NCBI RefSeq assembly: GCF_902506195.1
Contig: NZ_LR732817.1
Coordinates: 2,612,245-2,676,244, forward strand
Reading direction: 5' to 3'
Source of the DNA: Citricoccus sp. K5
GTDB taxonomy: Bacteria; Actinomycetota; Actinomycetes; Actinomycetales; Micrococcaceae
Length of the DNA stretch: 64,000 nt
A program made the translations under genes and the position numbers. The stretch's first letter is position 1, and each line of letters starts with the position of its first letter. The notes under the pieces were generated by a model. It did not search any database, had not been told where the DNA came from, and saw only the letters and a program-made list of their open reading frames with translations. This document shows, one piece after another, positions 18,918-27,187 of the stretch.

Positions 18918-19673
18918 TCAGGCGGCCAGGGCGAACTCCGGCGGACCGCGCAGCCGTTGTGTCGCCAGCAGCACCTCATCAGGCCGACGCGACCCCCGGA
19001 CTGCGCGGACGGCCACCCGGCGGACGGGGACGGTCGGGACCCACCGAGCCAGCCGGGCGCCTGGGGACCGCAGGACGAGCCCGACGGCGAGTTCCGCCAT
19101 CCGCGCCGCGAGCAGTTCCCCGCGGCGCAGGACCAGCACGGTCCCGACGGCGGCCAGCACGTGGGCGAGCACCATCCCCGCGGAGGGCGTGCTGAGGGCA
19201 TCGTCGGCGGCAGCAGGGCTCGAGAGACCGGCCAGGGAGCCAGAGCCGAGATGGCCGGCATGGGTTGCCGAGCCGAGATGGCCTGCAGCCGATCTCAGCT
19301 CGCCGAGGGCACCGGCGTCGGCGGGCACGGCGGCGATGGAGTAGAGCCAATGGAAGAGCAGTTGGCTGGCACTCACCCCGGAGGCCAGGCGCCACCAGGA
19401 CAGCCGGCGCCCGGCCAGGGCCGTACAGAGGGGGCCGGCCAGCGCGAGGGTGAGGATCCAGACGATCGGTGCCGGCCCGGCGTCGTGCAGGTGGTCTGCG
19501 ACGTGGCCGTGTGCGGGCAGATCAGCCGAGCGTGAGGCGACGGACGCAAGGGTGTGCGATCCTGCGGCCCAGAGGGTGGCGACGACGGCGGCCGCCCAGC
19601 CGCGCAGCAACCGGGCGGGGCCACGCACGGGGGCGGGGTTGGGCACAGGGTAGCGAGCAGGGTGTGTGGCCAC
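18918..19673 (-). CDS. membrane protein of unknown function in the copper cluster
   Basis: I do not recognise this 251-residue protein. It has about five hydrophobic segments (near 25-45, 70-90, 100-125, 165-185), a His-containing loop (LPAHGHVADHLHD), and a His/Gly-rich segment with the imperfect repeat AGHLGSATHAGHLGSGSLAG. The His-rich parts would suit metal binding, but that is inference. The GTG at 19673 has GGAGG 7 nt upstream. It is upstream of, and co-directional with, copC, 92 nt apart. Confidence 0.75.
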   Translation of the reverse strand: MATHPARYPVPNPAPVRGPARLLRGWAAAVVATLWAAGSHTLASVASRSADLPAHGHVADHLHDAGPAPIVWILTLALAGPLCTALAGRRLSWWRLASGVSASQLLFHWLYSIAAVPADAGALGELRSAAGHLGSATHAGHLGSGSLAGLSSPAAADDALSTPSAGMVLAHVLAAVGTVLVLRRGELLAARMAELAVGLVLRSPGARLARWVPTVPVRRVAVRAVRGSRRPDEVLLATQRLRGPPEFALAA

Positions 19674-19790
19674 CGTGCACCTCCCTGGCGTCGAGCGCTT
19701 GGACCGACCTCTATGCTACGCGGATTCTACTGGGTGTAGAAAACCGCGAGGCCGGGATGCAGGCCGGCCACGCGGGGTCGAGGGGTTAAC

Positions 19791-19827
19791 CGACGAAGGC
19801 GCCCCACTGTGTGGAGCGCCTTCGTCG
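19791..19827 (-). terminator. terminator of the HU gene
   Basis: CGACGAAGGCGC (19791-19802) pairs perfectly with GCGCCTTCGTCG (19816-19827), and an inner CCAC/GTGG stem extends the hairpin. It lies 49 nt past the HU stop. The region 19674-19790 beyond it is the upstream region of the membrane-protein gene, without a recognisable gene. Confidence 0.75.
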
Positions 19828-19875
19828 ATGGCCGGTCGCGGGACCCGTGAGGGCCACGTCCGCGGCCGTACTGGA

Positions 19876-20160
19876 TCACTTGCCGGTGGCTGCAGCCTTC
19901 AGCTTGGAGCCAGCGGAGATCTTGACCGAGTGGCCGGCCGGGATCTGGATGGTCTCGCCGGTCTGCGGGTTGCGGCCGGTGCGGGCAGCGCGGTCGGTGC
20001 GCTCGACGGCGAGCCAGCCGGGGATGGTGACCTTCTCGCCCTTGGAGACCTGGGCGGAGAAGATCTCGAAGACGGCATCCAGCACGCCGTTCACGGCGGC
20101 CTGGGAGTTGCCGGTCTTCTCGGCGGCGGCGGCGACAAGTTCACTGCGGTTCATAGCCAT
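19876..20160 (-). CDS. hup: HU-family DNA-binding protein
   Basis: This 94-residue nucleoid protein bends DNA as a dimer. It starts MAMNRSELVAAAAEKTGNSQ. The signature is GEKVTIPGWLAVERTDRAAR and then GRNPQTGETIQIPA, where the Asn-Pro hairpin intercalates into DNA. Unlike mycobacterial HupB, it has no long Lys/Ala tail. The ATG at 20160 is preceded by AGGAGG. It is monocistronic, with a strong terminator at 19791-19827. Confidence 0.96.
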   Translation of the reverse strand: MAMNRSELVAAAAEKTGNSQAAVNGVLDAVFEIFSAQVSKGEKVTIPGWLAVERTDRAARTGRNPQTGETIQIPAGHSVKISAGSKLKAAATGK

Positions 20161-20460
20161 GTGTCCTCCTGGACTTCGATGGTGGTTTCCGTTGGCCCGA
20201 ACCGGTCAGATCCGGGCACGTGCTTCGAAAGCTACCACCCGGAAGCGCGGAAACACGCCATGGAAGCCTGCAAACACGCGGATTCTGGGGGAATTCCCAC
20301 AAATTTCCGCCTCCAGGGCCCCTCCCGGCGGCAAAGGACCCTCTCCGCAGAGGAGAGGGCCCTTCGTCTTGTGGGGCATGACCAGCGCGGCTCGGAGCCT
20401 CCGGGGGTGGTCCCTGCTGGTCAGGAGGCGCGGTTCTGCAAAGCGAGGGCGAAAACGGCC
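20161..20460 (-). promoter_or_regulatory. intergenic region upstream of hup with an unassigned hairpin
   Basis: No gene is credible here. The DNA includes the hup ribosome-binding site (20161-20171) and a hairpin at 20334-20364: AAGGACCCTCTCC pairs with GGAGAGGGCCCTT (one A-C mismatch) around GCAGA. It is followed on the plus strand by CGTCTTG, so it looks like a terminator for a short plus-strand transcript. Its purpose is unclear. Confidence 0.4.
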
Positions 20461-20496
20461 GAAGGGGTGGCAGACCTCACGGTCTGCCACCCCTTC
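20461..20496 (-). terminator. terminator of the rpmB-rpmG-rpsN operon
   Basis: GAAGGGGTGGCAGACC (20461-20476) pairs perfectly with GGTCTGCCACCCCTTC (20481-20496) around a TCAC loop, giving a 16-bp stem. Reading leftward it is followed within a few bases by GTTTTCG. It lies 70 nt past the rpsN stop. Confidence 0.85.
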
Positions 20497-20566
20497 GGAT
20501 GGTGTGTTTGGCGCCGGAAGGCACCGTCACCGGGCCAGAGGCCGGCGGGCTGTCACCGGATCGACG

Positions 20567-20872
20567 TCACCAGGACGACTTGGTGATGCCCGGCAGCTCG
20601 CCACGGTGGGCCATGTCGCGGAAGCGGACACGGGAGATGCCGAACTTCTGGAAGGTACCGCGCGGGCGGCCGTCGATGGCATCGCGGTTGCGGACACGCA
20701 CCGGGGAGGCGTTGCGGGGAAGCTTCTGCAGGCCCACGCGGGCGGCCTCGCGCGCGTCATCGGAAGCGTTCGGGTCGACCAGGGTCTTCTTCAGCTCCAG
20801 GCGCTTCTCGGCATAGCGGGCAACGATGACCTTACGCTGCTCATTCTTGGCAATCATGGATTTCTTGGCCAT
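20567..20872 (-). CDS. rpsN: 30S ribosomal protein S14, zinc-free form
   Basis: This 101-residue protein ([20 protein letters not shown] to LPGITKSSW) is the longer S14 type. It has no CxxC pairs, so it needs no zinc. [20 protein letters not shown] and [15 protein letters not shown] are the conserved S14 core. It is the last gene of rpmB-rpmG-rpsN; in many actinobacteria this set of cysteine-free paralogues is repressed by Zur and made in zinc shortage. Whether this strain also has zinc-binding paralogues cannot be seen here. Confidence 0.97.
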   Translation of the reverse strand: MAKKSMIAKNEQRKVIVARYAEKRLELKKTLVDPNASDDAREAARVGLQKLPRNASPVRVRNRDAIDGRPRGTFQKFGISRVRFRDMAHRGELPGITKSSW

Positions 20873-20875
20873 GCC

Positions 20876-21043
20876 TCAGCGCTCCTCTCGAAATTCGACG
20901 TGCTGGCGTGCAACCGGATCGTACTTCTTGAGCACGATGCGGTCCGGGGTGTTGCGGCGGTTCTTGCGGGTCACATAGGTGTACCCGGTGCCGGCGGTGG
21001 ACTTCAGCTTGATGATGGGACGTACGTCCTTGTCCTTGGCCAT
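20876..21043 (-). CDS. rpmG: 50S ribosomal protein L33, zinc-free form
   Basis: This 55-residue protein starts [18 protein letters not shown] and includes [19 protein letters not shown] and [13 protein letters not shown]. No cysteines are present, so it is the zinc-independent L33. I translated it directly because it is short. The ATG at 21043 is 1 nt past the rpmB stop, and rpsN starts 3 nt after its end, so the three genes are tightly coupled. Confidence 0.96.
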   Translation of the reverse strand: MAKDKDVRPIIKLKSTAGTGYTYVTRKNRRNTPDRIVLKKYDPVARQHVEFREER

Positions 21044-21044
21044 G

Positions 21045-21281
21045 TCAGAGCTTCACTCCCTTGGCGAGCAGATCGGCGATGACGGCGTCGATACCGCGCA
21101 CGTCAATGGTCTTGATGCCCTTGGCGGACAGGGTCAGCGTCACGTTGCGGCGCAGGGACGGAACCCAGTAGGTCTTCTTCTGGATGTTCGGGTCGAACCG
21201 GCGCTTGGTGCGACGGTGCGAGTGGGAAATGCTGTGGCCGAAACCTGGCCCAGCCCCGGTTACCTGGCAGTTTGCTGCCAT
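21045..21281 (-). CDS. rpmB: 50S ribosomal protein L28, zinc-free form
   Basis: This 78-residue protein starts [20 protein letters not shown] and includes [20 protein letters not shown], the standard L28 core. It has a single Cys, not the CxxC pairs of the zinc form. The ATG at 21281 has GAGGAG upstream; the frame is open to 21338 but that part is not conserved. It is the first gene of the operon. Confidence 0.96.
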   Translation of the reverse strand: MAANCQVTGAGPGFGHSISHSHRRTKRRFDPNIQKKTYWVPSLRRNVTLTLSAKGIKTIDVRGIDAVIADLLAKGVKL

Positions 21282-21590
21282 GATCACTCCTCGTTGCAAG
21301 TAGTAGTAAAAGAACGGGCGGAACCCGTTGTGAAGCATCCGGACGAACCGGGCGCTCCACGAGTCCCGCCACCAGTTGTGACACCGCGCTCTTACTGCGA
21401 CTTTCCGAAGGGGTAACCAGGCTGGGTGAGATCCAACCGAAGTGCCCTATATCGCGGGGGAAGACGGTGAGTCCCCAGCGGCGCCGGTGAAGGCTGGCCG
21501 GGGATCCGGTTACGGGAAGCACGTTGTTTTCCGATGTCCTGGCGACCCCTGCGGAACACGGGCACACCACAACTCAACGCGGCTTAACGC
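21282..21590 (-). promoter_or_regulatory. long 5' leader of rpmB-rpmG-rpsN
   Basis: About 310 nt separate the predicted promoter from rpmB and contain no convincing gene. Several short complementary segments occur (for example ACCGGATCC/GGATCCGGT-like arms near 21495-21515, and GGGCGG/CCGCCC-like arms near 21315), so a structured regulatory leader is possible. I could not match it to a named riboswitch. Confidence 0.35.
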
Positions 21591-21596
21591 CGTTCC

Positions 21597-21625
21597 ATCT
21601 TAGGGCACAGTCCCGCATCGTTCAA
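21597..21625 (-). promoter_or_regulatory. sigma70-type promoter of the rpmB operon
   Basis: On the minus strand TTGAAC (21625-21620) and TAAGAT (21602-21597) are separated by 17 bp. No clear Zur-type palindrome overlaps it. Confidence 0.6.
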
Positions 21626-21635
21626 ACCGGCCAAC

Positions 21636-21659
21636 AAAAAAACAACTGACGCCGGTCAG
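21636..21659 (-). terminator. terminator of the MarR gene
   Basis: CTGAC-CGGC-GTCAG on the minus strand is followed by TTGTTTTTTTG. The stem is short (5 bp), but the U-tract is the longest in the window. Confidence 0.55.
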
Positions 21660-21711
21660 CCGGGCAGGCGCTGGTCAGCCGCATCGAGGCAGTCAGGCGG
21701 GTCGAGACCGG

Positions 21712-22281
21712 TCAGGCGGGCCGGGGCTTGTCATTCACCAGCGCCGGATCCCGGAAGACCCAGTGCTCCGGGTCCAGATGCGCGAGGATCTTGGAGCCGA
21801 TCCGGCCCAGGTCCGCCAGGTCGCGGTCATCCAGGCTGTCCAGCAACCGCGCGCGCACGCTGGCCACGTGGTGGGGGGCCAGGCGGACGATCTCGGCCAT
21901 CCCCTCGTCCGTGATGACGGCCATCGTGACGCGCGCATCCTCGCTCGAGGGGCTGCGCCGCATCAGGCCACGGCCTTCAAGCTTGCGGGCCACATGGGAC
22001 AACCGTGACAGGGAGGAGTTCGTGCGGGCGGCCAGCTCACTCATCGGCAACGCCTCGCCGCTCTCCGAGAGCATGGCCAGCACCTGGTACTCGAAGAAGC
22101 TGACAGTGCCCTCCACCTGCAGGTCTGCCTCCAGGGTCGGCATGAGCTGCATGTGGGTGGCCACGAGGGTGAGCCAGGCCCGGCGTTCCGCGGCGGACAG
22201 CCAACGGACGCCGTCGAGGCCGGTCTCTGCGGAGGACTCCGTGTCCCGGGCCGCCTGAACAGAATCTCTCACGGGGTCCAT
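21712..22281 (-). CDS. MarR-family transcriptional regulator
   Basis: This 189-residue winged-helix regulator starts MDPVRDSVQAARDTESSAET. Core matches are FFEYQVLAMLSESGEALPMS, ELAARTNSSLSRLSHVARKL (recognition helix), EGRGLMRRSPSSEDARVTMA and the wing ITDEG. The frame is open to 22485, but I chose the ATG at 22281 because the MarR domain begins well after it and upstream DNA has repeats. It is divergent from the aminotransferase gene, with a 239-bp intergenic region of repeats, so it probably controls that gene and itself. Confidence 0.88.
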   Translation of the reverse strand: MDPVRDSVQAARDTESSAETGLDGVRWLSAAERRAWLTLVATHMQLMPTLEADLQVEGTVSFFEYQVLAMLSESGEALPMSELAARTNSSLSRLSHVARKLEGRGLMRRSPSSEDARVTMAVITDEGMAEIVRLAPHHVASVRARLLDSLDDRDLADLGRIGSKILAHLDPEHWVFRDPALVNDKPRPA

Positions 22282-22351
22282 GATGCCATGGTGCCATTCC
22301 GCGGGCCGAGCCCTGCGCGCATCACGCCACGTGAACCGGGCATCTGTACGA

Positions 22352-22391
22352 ACTGGTCCGCACTGGTCCGCCCTGGTCCGCACGTGGTCGC
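22352..22391. repeat. four 10-bp direct repeats
   Basis: ACTGGTCCGC occurs at 22352 and 22362, CCTGGTCCGC at 22372 and the diverged ACGTGGTCGC at 22382. The 10-bp period places each copy on the same face of the helix. It lies between MarR and the aminotransferase gene. Confidence 0.65.
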
Positions 22392-22437
22392 ATTGGCCCG
22401 CGCACGCCCGCCGCCGCGGTGGATCAGGCATGCTGGT

Positions 22438-22465
22438 GGACAGGAGTGTCCCCTGACACATCAGG
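22438..22465. promoter_or_regulatory. two adjacent inverted repeats before the aminotransferase gene
   Basis: GGACA-GGAG-TGTCC (22438-22451) and CCTGA-CACA-TCAGG (22452-22465) abut each other. GCCACACCA follows twice (about 22470-22490). One or both are candidate MarR operators, 56 nt before the start codon. Confidence 0.45.
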
Positions 22466-22520
22466 ATTGCCACACCATGTGCCACACCACGATGCCCGCC
22501 GGCCCGTACCAGGAGAGTCG

Positions 22521-23900
22521 ATGACCATTCAGCCCGTGTCCCCTGACCCGACCATCAGCGAAGACCTGCTGGCCGCCGGCCGCAAGGCCTACGACCTCGA
22601 CCGCGAGCATGTGTTCCACTCGTGGAGCGCCCAGCGGTCCATCACGCCCATGACGATCGTCAAGACCGAGGGCCCCTATGTCTGGGACGGGCAGGGCCAC
22701 CGTCTCATCGACTTCTCCTGCCAGCTGATCAACACGAACATCGGCCACTCCCACCCGAAGGTCGTGGCCGCCATCCAGGAGCAGGCCGCGGACATCGCCA
22801 CCATCAACCCTGCCCACGTCAACGCCGCCCGGTCCGAGGCGGCCCGGCTCGTGGCGGACCTGACACCCGGGGACCTGAACCACGTGTTCTTCACGAACGC
22901 AGGAGCGGACGCCGTGGAGCACGCCGTGCGGATGGCCCGGGTCCACACGGGCCGGCCCAAGGTACTGTCCGCCTACCGCGCGTACCACGGAGGCACGGAC
23001 CTGGCCTTCGCCCTGACCGCCGACCCCCGGCGGAATCCCGTCGACAAGGCGACGGCCGGCGTCGCCCATTTCATGCCCGCCTATCCGTACCGCAGTTATT
23101 TCCATGCGACCACCGAGCAGGAGGAGTCCGAGCGCGCACTGGCGCATCTGGAGCAGACCATCCTGCTCGAGGGGCCGCAGTCGATCGCGGCGGTGATCCT
23201 TGAGTCCGTCCCCGGCACGGCTGGGATCTACGTGCCGCCGGCAGGATATCTGCAGGGGGTGCGGGAGCTGACCCGCAAGTACGGCATCCTGTTCATCGCG
23301 GACGAGGTCATGGTGGGCTTCGGCCGCACCGGCGAATGGTTCGCGGTCAACCACTGGGGTGTGGAGCCGGACCTGCTGGCCTTCGCCAAGGGCGTGAACT
23401 CCGGCTACGTGCCACTCGGCGGGGTCGCCCTCTCGGACGCGGTCTACGAGACCTTCGCCGAGACGCCCTACCCGGGCGGGCTGACGTACTCCGGCCACCC
23501 GTTGGCGTGTGCCGCGGCCGTGGCCACGTTGAACGCGATGCAGGACGAGGGCATGGTGGCCAACGTGGCCCGGCTGGGCGAGGAGATCATCGGGCCGCGC
23601 CTGCGGGAGATCCTCGAAGCGCACCCCTCCGTGGGAGATGTCCGTGGCCTGGGCGCCTTCTGGGCCGTGGAGCTGGTGAAGAACCGTGAGACCAAGGAGC
23701 CCATGGCCGCCTATGGCGGTTCCTCCCCCGAGATGAACGAGCTCGTGGCCGAGTGCAAGAGGCTGGGGCTCCTGCCGTTCCAGAACATGAACCGCATCCA
23801 CGTGGCCCCGCCCCTGAACGCCCCGGACGAGGTGGTGCGCCACGGACTGGACATCCTGGACCAGGCCCTGGCGGTCACCGACCGGTACGTCACCGGCTGA
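22521..23900 (+). CDS. class III pyridoxal-phosphate aminotransferase
   Basis: This 459-residue class III (omega-type) aminotransferase has FFTNAGADAVEHAVRMARVH (PLP phosphate loop), YRAYHGGTDLAFALT, LFIADEVMVGFGRTGEWFAV (Asp that contacts the PLP ring nitrogen) and LLAFAKGVNSGYVPLGGVAL, where Lys near residue 290 forms the Schiff base. AKGVNSGYVPLG is frequent in taurine/beta-alanine/omega-amino acid:pyruvate enzymes, but the amino donor cannot be read from sequence. The ATG at 22521 follows AGGAGAG. It is divergent from a MarR regulator. Confidence 0.92.
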   Translation: MTIQPVSPDPTISEDLLAAGRKAYDLDREHVFHSWSAQRSITPMTIVKTEGPYVWDGQGHRLIDFSCQLINTNIGHSHPKVVAAIQEQAADIATINPAHVNAARSEAARLVADLTPGDLNHVFFTNAGADAVEHAVRMARVHTGRPKVLSAYRAYHGGTDLAFALTADPRRNPVDKATAGVAHFMPAYPYRSYFHATTEQEESERALAHLEQTILLEGPQSIAAVILESVPGTAGIYVPPAGYLQGVRELTRKYGILFIADEVMVGFGRTGEWFAVNHWGVEPDLLAFAKGVNSGYVPLGGVALSDAVYETFAETPYPGGLTYSGHPLACAAAVATLNAMQDEGMVANVARLGEEIIGPRLREILEAHPSVGDVRGLGAFWAVELVKNRETKEPMAAYGGSSPEMNELVAECKRLGLLPFQNMNRIHVAPPLNAPDEVVRHGLDILDQALAVTDRYVTG

Positions 23901-23918
23901 GCACGCGAGGTTCCCGGC

Positions 23919-24482
23919 TCAGTCATCAGTTCGGGATTCTGGAGGCGTCCCGGGGCGCAGCAGCGGCGGGAGCACCCCCATCAGCACCGCGATCACGAGG
24001 GCGGTGGCACCGGTGATCCACCAGGCCACGTCCGTGGCCACCAGGACGTGGGCGATGAACGCCACGCAGCCGGCCAGCAGCAGCCCCATCCCGGCCAGGC
24101 AGATCCGCACCACGCGGTCTCCGAGCGCCACGGTGCGGTCCTTGACGAGCCGGCCGAAGAAGCGTCGGTGGATCACCACGGGCAGCAGCATCAGGACGGT
24201 CAACAGCACCGCCGTCACCAGCAGCGCCAGGTACCACCCCTGGAGATGGCTGGCCACCTCGGCGAACCGGGCCTGGAACGGCAACGTCATCAGGAACGCC
24301 GTGACGATCTGCGTCCCGGTCTGCATCACCCGCAGCTCCTGGAGCAGGTCGCTCCAGTTGCGGTCCAGCTTCTCCGCCGGCGTCTCATGCCGGAGGGCCG
24401 CCTCCGGGGATGCGCCCTCACCGGCCGGCGCCGGGGAGTGCCGCTCGCCGGCCGGCTCGGGGCCGTGCGCCGCGCGGCTCAC
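23919..24482 (-). CDS. DUF6328 family membrane protein
   Basis: This 187-residue protein has a charged N-terminus and four predicted helices. LDRNWSDLLQELRVMQTGTQ and FLMTLPFQARFAEV are the DUF6328 signature. The function is unknown. Its GTG (24482) overlaps the ligD stop (GTGA), so it is the second gene of a ligD operon. Confidence 0.85.
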   Translation of the reverse strand: MSRAAHGPEPAGERHSPAPAGEGASPEAALRHETPAEKLDRNWSDLLQELRVMQTGTQIVTAFLMTLPFQARFAEVASHLQGWYLALLVTAVLLTVLMLLPVVIHRRFFGRLVKDRTVALGDRVVRICLAGMGLLLAGCVAFIAHVLVATDVAWWITGATALVIAVLMGVLPPLLRPGTPPESRTDD

Positions 24483-27142
24483 GGGATCTCCCAGCGCACC
24501 TCGTCAGGGGACTTGTCCTCACGCCAGCCCCGCCACGAGGCCTGACGGACCCGGCCGGAACGGGTCCGTCCAGCCAGGGACACCTCGCCCACCAGTGATG
24601 GAGTGACCCACCAGGCATCGGAACGGTCCTCGGCGGGCACGTCCGGCACCGGCGGGGTCTTGCGGTGCAGGCGCCGCAACCGGGATTCGGCATCCGCCAG
24701 CTGGGCCGCCGAGAATCCGGTGCCCACCCGCCCCGCGTACCGCAGGTCACCCGCCTCGTCCGGCACGGCCACCAGCAGGGAGCCGATCCCGCCCGAGCGG
24801 CCACCCTTGCCCTCCCGGGCCCCGATGACCACGACCTCCTGGTGCTGTTGCAGCTTCAGCTTGATCCACGCGGAGCCGCGCCGCCCCGGCAGATACACGG
24901 AGTCCGTCCTCTTGGCGACCACGCCCTCGAGCCCGAGATCGCGGCTGGCCTGCTGGGCGCGGGCAAGGGTCCCGCGGTATCCCGGGGGCACGGACACCAC
25001 GTCCCCGTTCCCGACGCCGGCCTCCAGCACCTCTCGACGCTCACCATAGGGGGTGCGCAGGAGGGAGCGGATCTGCCGCCCCGAGGCGCCCGGCGGCCCG
25101 AGCTGGAGGATGTCGAACACCAGATACCGCAACTCGATCCCCTCCGAATCGGCGGCGGACCGGTCGGTATGACCAGTCGGGGCGGTCCGGCCGGATCTGC
25201 CCCCACGCCGCGTTCCCCGGCTGGTGCGGCCGCTCACCTCCTGGAGCAGTCCGAAGTCCGGCCGGCCCTGGCCGTCCAGGGCCACGAGCTCCCCGTCGAG
25301 CACCGCCCCGCCACACTCCTCCGCCGGTCCAGTGAGCAGCTCGGTGAGTTCCCGCAGGGAGGGATAGTCGGCCGTCAGGTCCTTGCCGTTGCGGCTGGCC
25401 AGGACGACCTGCTCCGGCGTCACCCCGGCCAGGAGGCGGTAGCCGTCCCACTTCATCTCGTAGGACCAGTCCTCATCCGCGGTGAGGTCGGCGGGCTGAC
25501 CGGAGGTGGCCAGCATCGGAGAAGGCAGGTCTGCCACCGTGAACGCGGAGTCCTCCGAACCCTTCGCGGCACGTTTCGCGGTGGGTTTCTCGGCACGTTT
25601 CCCGGTGGGTTCAGCGGTGGTCTTCGAATCGGGTTGTGCGGTGTCCGCCTCCGGCTGGTCCTGCATGAGGTGGAGCAGCCAGTTGTCCTCCCCACCCATG
25701 CCGGGGGCGTTGATCAGGGCGTAGCGCCGCGGCACCCCGCCGAGGCCGCCGTCCGGCCGCCCGGACAGCACGGCGATGACCTCCTTGCCCTCACGCCACT
25801 TCTCGATCTCGATGGTCCCGGCGTCCCAGATGGTGACCTCCCCGGCGCCATACTCGCCCTTCGCGATGGTGCCCTCGAAGGTGCCGTATTCCAGGGGGTG
25901 GTCCTCGGTCTGGACGGCCAGTCGGTTGGTCTCGGTGTCCAGGGGTGGCCCCTTGGGCACCGCCCAGGACACGAGCACTCCGGAGTGCTCGAGCCGGAAG
26001 TCCCAGTGCAGGCGCCGGGCGTGGTGTTCCTGGATGACGAAGGTCGGCCGATCGCCCTCACCGGGCTGCCGTTCCACGGGCGCCTCCGCCGGCACTGGTT
26101 CGGCCGTCTTGTTCGCATCCCGCATGGACCGGTACTTCGCGAGGCGGTCGTTCGCGGCGCCGGTGCCCGGACCCTTGCTGCGGCCGCGTGCACCCGGCGA
26201 GCGGCCGGCGTCGCCCTCGTCCGGACCGCCGGAGCTGCCTGGGCCGTCCGGCACCCAGCCGAGGGGCGCCAGCGGGTCTTGGCCGTCGGCGACCCGCTCC
26301 AGCACCTCGCCCAGCTCCAGATGCTTCAGGTCCGGGTCCTCCAGTTCCGCCCAGGTGCGCGGCGCGGCCACCGAGGGACGGTCCCGTCCACGCAGCGAGT
26401 AGGGAGCCACCGTGGTCTTGGACCCGTTGTTCTGGCTCCAGTCCACGAACACCTTGCCGGCGCGGCTGGCCTTGCGCATGCTGGAGATGACCTCGCCCGG
26501 ATGATCTGCCTCCAGCGCCTTGGCCAGCTCGTGGGCCACGGCGCTGATGTCGTCCGCATTGTGCTGGCCGTCCAGCGCGGCGTAGAGGTGGATGCCCTTG
26601 GACCCCGAGGTCACGGGGAAGGACTCCATGCCCATGTCCGCCAGGATGTCCCGGCACCAGCGCGCCACCTCGGCACAGTCTGCCAACCCCACTCCCTCCC
26701 CTGGATCCAGATCCAGCACCAGGCGGTCCGGGTTGCGTGGCTGCCCGTTCCGCCCGAAACGCCACTGGGGCGTGTGCAGCTCCAGGGCCGCGACCTGGGC
26801 GAACCACGCCAGCACGGCCGGATCATTGGCCAGCGGATAGGTGTTGGTGTGGTCGGAGTGCGCGATCCTGCCGGTCGGGATCCAGGACGGCGCCGAGTCC
26901 TCGAGGTCCTTGCGGAAGAACACCTGTCCGGGCTTCTCCGCCGTACCCACGCCGTCCACCCACCGCTTGCGCGTGAGGGGGCGCTGGGCCACCTGCGGTA
27001 TGAGCACGTCCGCCACCGCGAGGAAGTACTGCATGACCTCGGCCTTGGTGGTGCCGGTGGCCGGGTAGAGCACCTTGTCGAGGCTGGAGACGGAGAGTTG
27101 GTGGTCCCCGACGGTGTAGGTCTGCCGCGCGGAACGTGCCAT
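24479..27142 (-). CDS. ligD: multifunctional ATP-dependent DNA ligase LigD (Pol-PE-Lig)
   Basis: This 887-residue enzyme performs bacterial non-homologous end joining with Ku. The domain order is polymerase/primase (about 1-290; LDLDPGEGVGLADC has the catalytic Asp pair, VTSGSKGIHLYAAL follows), 3'-phosphoesterase (about 365-500; FVIQEHHARRLHWDFRLEHS), and ligase (about 545-880; EMKWDGYRLLAGV with the adenylated Lys, ELVALDGQGRPDF, EGVVAKRTDSVYLPGRRGSAW). This is the mycobacterial order. A low-complexity linker with TGKRAEKPTAKRAAK joins PE and Lig. The ATG at 27142 has GGGGAGGGG upstream; the frame is open further only through ku on the other strand. Confidence 0.97.
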   Translation of the reverse strand: MARSARQTYTVGDHQLSVSSLDKVLYPATGTTKAEVMQYFLAVADVLIPQVAQRPLTRKRWVDGVGTAEKPGQVFFRKDLEDSAPSWIPTGRIAHSDHTNTYPLANDPAVLAWFAQVAALELHTPQWRFGRNGQPRNPDRLVLDLDPGEGVGLADCAEVARWCRDILADMGMESFPVTSGSKGIHLYAALDGQHNADDISAVAHELAKALEADHPGEVISSMRKASRAGKVFVDWSQNNGSKTTVAPYSLRGRDRPSVAAPRTWAELEDPDLKHLELGEVLERVADGQDPLAPLGWVPDGPGSSGGPDEGDAGRSPGARGRSKGPGTGAANDRLAKYRSMRDANKTAEPVPAEAPVERQPGEGDRPTFVIQEHHARRLHWDFRLEHSGVLVSWAVPKGPPLDTETNRLAVQTEDHPLEYGTFEGTIAKGEYGAGEVTIWDAGTIEIEKWREGKEVIAVLSGRPDGGLGGVPRRYALINAPGMGGEDNWLLHLMQDQPEADTAQPDSKTTAEPTGKRAEKPTAKRAAKGSEDSAFTVADLPSPMLATSGQPADLTADEDWSYEMKWDGYRLLAGVTPEQVVLASRNGKDLTADYPSLRELTELLTGPAEECGGAVLDGELVALDGQGRPDFGLLQEVSGRTSRGTRRGGRSGRTAPTGHTDRSAADSEGIELRYLVFDILQLGPPGASGRQIRSLLRTPYGERREVLEAGVGNGDVVSVPPGYRGTLARAQQASRDLGLEGVVAKRTDSVYLPGRRGSAWIKLKLQQHQEVVVIGAREGKGGRSGGIGSLLVAVPDEAGDLRYAGRVGTGFSAAQLADAESRLRRLHRKTPPVPDVPAEDRSDAWWVTPSLVGEVSLAGRTRSGRVRQASWRGWREDKSPDEVRWEIP

Positions 27143-27174
27143 GCCACCCCTCCCCCTGCCTGCCGGCAAGGGCC

Positions 27175-27180
27175 TATGCT
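27175..27180 (+). promoter_or_regulatory. -10 box for leaderless ku
   Basis: TATGCT is followed by GACGCCC and the ATG of ku at 27188. No ribosome-binding site is present, which suggests transcription starts at the start codon. ligD begins only 45 bp away on the other strand. Confidence 0.45.
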
Positions 27181-27187
27181 GACGCCC

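Noticed and set aside
21420-21520. Possible cobalamin-riboswitch-like blocks (GGGGGAAGACGGTGAG, CCCGCCAC)
   Set aside because: The blocks are in the wrong order for a B12 aptamer and there is no plus-strand gene directly downstream.
24665-27187. Long plus-strand frame opposite ligD, merged with ku
   Set aside because: Antisense shadow; Ku starts at 27188.
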